From: Anaeromyxobacter diazotrophicus | GTDB lineage: Bacteria; Myxococcota; Myxococcia; Myxococcales; Anaeromyxobacteraceae | Direction of reading: 5' to 3' | Assembly: GCF_013340205.1 (NCBI RefSeq) | Contig: NZ_BJTG01000008.1 | Location: forward strand, 248,001-312,000 | DNA length: 64,000 bases | Shown: one piece after another, positions 61,893 through 64,000 of the stretch | Layout of the letters: each line of letters begins with the position of its first letter | Numbering within the stretch: position 1 is the stretch's first letter | The notes under the pieces: model-generated | Told to the model about the DNA's origin: nothing | The model's input: the letters and a program-made list of their open reading frames with translations, nothing else | The model's database searches: none | Program-made: the position numbers and the translations under genes

Positions 61893-62138
61893 ATGCATCT
61901 GGGAATGGGTGAGATGTTGGTCGTGCTGGTGATCGCGCTGCTCGTGTTCGGCCCCACCAAGGTGCCGCAGCTCGGGGAGTCGCTCGGGAAGGGCATCCGC
62001 AACTTCAAGAAGGCGGTGAACGAGCCAGAGGCGGAGAGCGTTCCCGTCCCGGTTGCGCCGCAGCCCCAGCTCGCGCCGAGCGCGGCGGTCTCCCAGGCCG
62101 CGCCGCCCGCGACCGTCCGCCCGACCGAGGACGCCTGA
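61893..62138 (+). CDS. tatA: TatA/TatE family twin-arginine translocase component
   Basis: An 81-residue protein with the TatA membrane segment (GEMLVVLVIALLVFGPTKVP) and amphipathic helix (LGESLGKGIRNFKKAVN), then an acidic Pro/Val/Ala tail. Start ATG 61893 has GAGGAG nine bases upstream. TatB and TatC are not adjacent. It supports export of Tat substrates such as the split-Soret-type protein in this window. Confidence 0.93.
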   Translation: MHLGMGEMLVVLVIALLVFGPTKVPQLGESLGKGIRNFKKAVNEPEAESVPVPVAPQPQLAPSAAVSQAAPPATVRPTEDA

Positions 62139-62226
62139 GCGGAAGATGGGCACGCGGATGCAGCTACCTCGGACCAGGGGCAGATCGCCCGCGCAACTTG
62201 GGCCGAGCTCTTCGGTTGGAGCCGGC

Positions 62227-62655
62227 ATGCTCACCCCGGCCGACGACCAGATCACTTCGCTGCTCCTGCGCCGGGTGATCCGCTACCAGACCACCGGCTT
62301 CGGGCTGATGATCCTCCTGCTGTTCGCGGACGACCTCGCCTGCCTCTGGAGGGGGCAGCCGGTACCTCGCTGGGAGCTGGTCGAGCTGGCGGCGGCCTGC
62401 GCGGTCGGGGCGCTCTCGTTCGCGATGACGCGGCGGCTGACCCCTCGCATCCAGCTGCTCGAGGGGCTCGTCTGCATCTGCATGCACTGCAAGCGCGTGC
62501 GGAGCGACGGCGACTGGGTCCAGGTCGAGCGGTACGTGGCCGCGCGGTCGCCCACGCAGTTCTCGCACGGACTCTGCCCGGAGTGCTACGCGCGCAAGTA
62601 CGAGCGCGAGGACCCGCGCCAGGCGGCGCCGCCCGGCGGCCACCGCGCCGCTTGA
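62227..62655 (+). CDS. Membrane protein with a C-terminal CxxC/CxxC domain
   Basis: A 142-residue protein. Two predicted membrane spans (GFGLMILLLFADDLACLW and LAAACAVGALSFAMTR) precede a small domain with CICMHCKRVRSDGDW and HGLCPECYARKY, probably zinc-binding. The CMHCKRVRxxxxxWxxVExY segment resembles short domains often found at the end of bacterial regulators. ATG 62227, with TTGGAG upstream, is preferred over earlier starts at 62146 and 62158. Function unknown. Confidence 0.72.
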   Translation: MLTPADDQITSLLLRRVIRYQTTGFGLMILLLFADDLACLWRGQPVPRWELVELAAACAVGALSFAMTRRLTPRIQLLEGLVCICMHCKRVRSDGDWVQVERYVAARSPTQFSHGLCPECYARKYEREDPRQAAPPGGHRAA

Positions 62656-63099
62656 CCGTCCGACACGGTTCCCTCTCCCCCACCGGGGCTCTCTCTTCCC
62701 CCGCGCCGCGCGAACTCGTGACACGGTGCTCTCATCTCCCTGGCCCCGCGAAGCGCGGAGAGGGCCGGGGCGAGGGGCCGCTCGACACCGACCGACCTCG
62801 CAGCATGGGGCGGCTGTCCTGCATCGGCGGGCGGACTTCGGGCAGAGAGGGGCGCGGCAGATGGGCGGCCGGGACCGCGCGTCGCGGGCGCCGCTGGACG
62901 GTGAGCGTCGAGGGCGAGGCGTCACCGTGCGTCCGCCCCGACAAGGCGTGGCCCGGCTCACGGGGACGAAGGGGCGCGGGTGTGGGCATGCGGCGGCGAC
63001 GGAGCCGATGGGCGTGCGGCGCACTGCCCTGATCAGGTCTACTCTGCGTGCCGATCTGGTTGACTTTCCGTGTCAGACCGCCGTGCGATGATCTCTCCC
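62656..63099. other. 444-bp non-coding region upstream of the second HNH/DUF222-type gene
   Basis: No gene is seen on either strand. It holds the second copy of the leader repeat (62731-62961). The last part before 63100 (GATCTGGTTGACTTTCC) is lower in GC and contains TTGACT, a possible -35. Confidence 0.5.
62731..62961 (+). repeat. Leader repeat copy B upstream of HNH/DUF222-type gene
   Basis: About 231 bp homologous to 18741-18960, with blocks ATCTCCCTGGCCCCGCG, AGAGGGGCGCGGCAG (62846-62860) and GTGGCCCGGCTCAC (62948-62961), same order and orientation. Confidence 0.6.
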
Positions 63100-64000
63100 A
63101 TGGACGCCGCACCCGACCTGGCCGCGCTCTCGCCTGGGAACGCCTGGCGGGCGGGCTTCGCGCCGCCGGCCGTCGAGGCCGCGCCGCTCACCGGGCGCGA
63201 GCTCGACGCCTGGTTCCGCGGCGGCGAGCCGGAGGCCGACACCTGCGAGGCGCTGCTCACCTGGGCGGCCAGGGCCCGGGGCGCGCTCGACGTGGCCATC
63301 GCCGAGGGGCTCGACGCGCTCCGGCGGGGCGACCGGCTGGCCGAGCTCGCGTGCCACCTCTACGACTACGCGCGGGAGGTGCTCGACCTCGGCAAGCGGG
63401 CCGCCGAGGGGCTCGCCCTGCTCGGCCGGGAGCTGCGGACGCGGCCGCTCCTGCGCGAGGCGCTCACGGCGGGGCGGGTCAAGCTCCGCGCCGCGCAGAC
63501 GGTGCTGAAGGTGGCGGTGGGCGAGGACGAGGCGGTCTGGGTGGAGCGCGCGGCGCGGATGACCGTCCGCGCGCTCGAGGCCGAGGTCCGCCGGGCAAGG
63601 ACGGCGCCGGGCGACGAGGAGGAGCCGTGGCTGCGCCTCGGCGTGCGCCTCGAGCCGGCGGAGCGCGAGGTGCTCGACGAGGCGCTGGCGCTCGCGGGCG
63701 AGCTCATGCCGGGCGCGACGCGCGCCGAGCGGCTCGAGGCGATCGCCCAGGAGTTCGCGGGCGAGTACGCGGGCGAGGGAGACCCGGACGCGGCGCGCGT
63801 GCTCGGCGCCGCGGTCCGGCCGTCCGGTGCGCGCACCGGGGATACGCGCGCCGCAGCGCTCGAGGAGGAGACGGAGCGCTGGGCGGCGCTTCGCGCCCTG
63901 CCGGACATCGCGGCCCCGGACGTCCGCTTCTACGAGACCGCCACCGCCCACGACGTGGACGGCCGACTGCGGGAGCTCGCCGCCCTGCGGGCGGAGTGGG
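63100..64000 (+). CDS. DUF222/HNH-endonuclease-type protein (3' end outside window)
   Basis: Open from ATG 63100 to the window edge, 300 codons. The helical N-terminal domain (LDLGKRAAEGLALLGRELR, RLKAAQTVLK-like pattern LRAAQTVLKV) has the organisation of HNH/DUF222 proteins; the nuclease motif is expected beyond the edge but not visible. It resembles the gene at 19255 and shares its upstream leader element. ATG 63088 is also in frame. Confidence 0.8.
   Translation, partial: MDAAPDLAALSPGNAWRAGFAPPAVEAAPLTGRELDAWFRGGEPEADTCEALLTWAARARGALDVAIAEGLDALRRGDRLAELACHLYDYAREVLDLGKRAAEGLALLGRELRTRPLLREALTAGRVKLRAAQTVLKVAVGEDEAVWVERAARMTVRALEAEVRRARTAPGDEEEPWLRLGVRLEPAEREVLDEALALAGELMPGATRAERLEAIAQEFAGEYAGEGDPDAARVLGAAVRPSGARTGDTRAAALEEETERWAALRALPDIAAPDVRFYETATAHDVDGRLRELAALRAEW

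Noticed and set aside
1-64000. tRNA, rRNA, CRISPR array, transposase or prophage genes
   Set aside because: I looked through both strands and saw no tRNA cloverleaf-like segment, regularly spaced repeats, IS ends or phage genes.

Overview
The window is uniformly GC-rich, with nearly every codon ending in G or C. It looks like chromosome from a myxobacterium, most likely Anaeromyxobacter or a close relative. The reasons are the nine-heme lipoprotein cytochrome, the Tat-exported split-Soret-type diheme protein, the Ser/Thr kinase with TPRs, the HNH/DUF222-type proteins and the many small lipoproteins. I could not run a database search, so the taxonomy is inferred. I see no tRNA, rRNA, CRISPR array, transposase or prophage.

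Layout. 1-13 kb: an M16 peptidase pair (one active, one lacking the zinc motif), a Cys-rich lipoprotein, glgC, a methyltransferase, adenosine deaminase, an AsmA-type protein, a divergent LysR / membrane peptide / DUF2917 locus, and a sigma factor with two DGPF (YCII-like) proteins. 13.4-16.7 kb: a cobalamin riboswitch ahead of nrdD-nrdG, the anaerobic ribonucleotide reductase. 16.9-21.5 kb: small lipoprotein, patatin-like lipoprotein, cysteine-less DksA-like protein, HNH endonuclease and small secreted proteins. 21.5-29 kb: a large lipoprotein of unknown function, then a minus-strand run of sigma factor, membrane Ser/Thr kinase with TPRs, a 120-aa candidate RiPP precursor, an MvdC/MvdD-type ATP-grasp ligase and a 43-aa membrane peptide. 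29-36.4 kb: UvrD/PcrA helicase with a degenerate hydrolase, RNase J, YajQ, a lytic transglycosylase and a Tat-exported redox protein. 36.5-45.7 kb: a two-gene block flanked by direct palindromic repeats, an MMPL/RND exporter, a CGNR regulator with a 57-aa partner, a DUF2917 fusion protein and the nine-heme cytochrome. 45.8-55 kb: rimO, lolA, a DsbA-fold isomerase, a Cys-rich lipoprotein, an amrS-like radical SAM enzyme, a GT39 glycosyltransferase and metH. 55-62 kb: a heavy-metal RND operon (outer-membrane channel, double-length adaptor, pump). 62-64 kb: tatA, a membrane protein with a CxxC domain, and a second HNH/DUF222-type gene running off the window.

How parts work together. The riboswitch should reduce B12-independent NrdDG when cobalamin is plentiful, and the window also encodes B12-dependent MetH. 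The most notable candidate system is the graspetide-like RiPP locus at 23.9-25.4 kb, which follows a sigma factor/Ser-Thr kinase pair on the same strand. Two other unusual features are an intragenic tandem duplication of the RND adaptor and a homologous leader element of about 220 bp upstream of both HNH-type genes.
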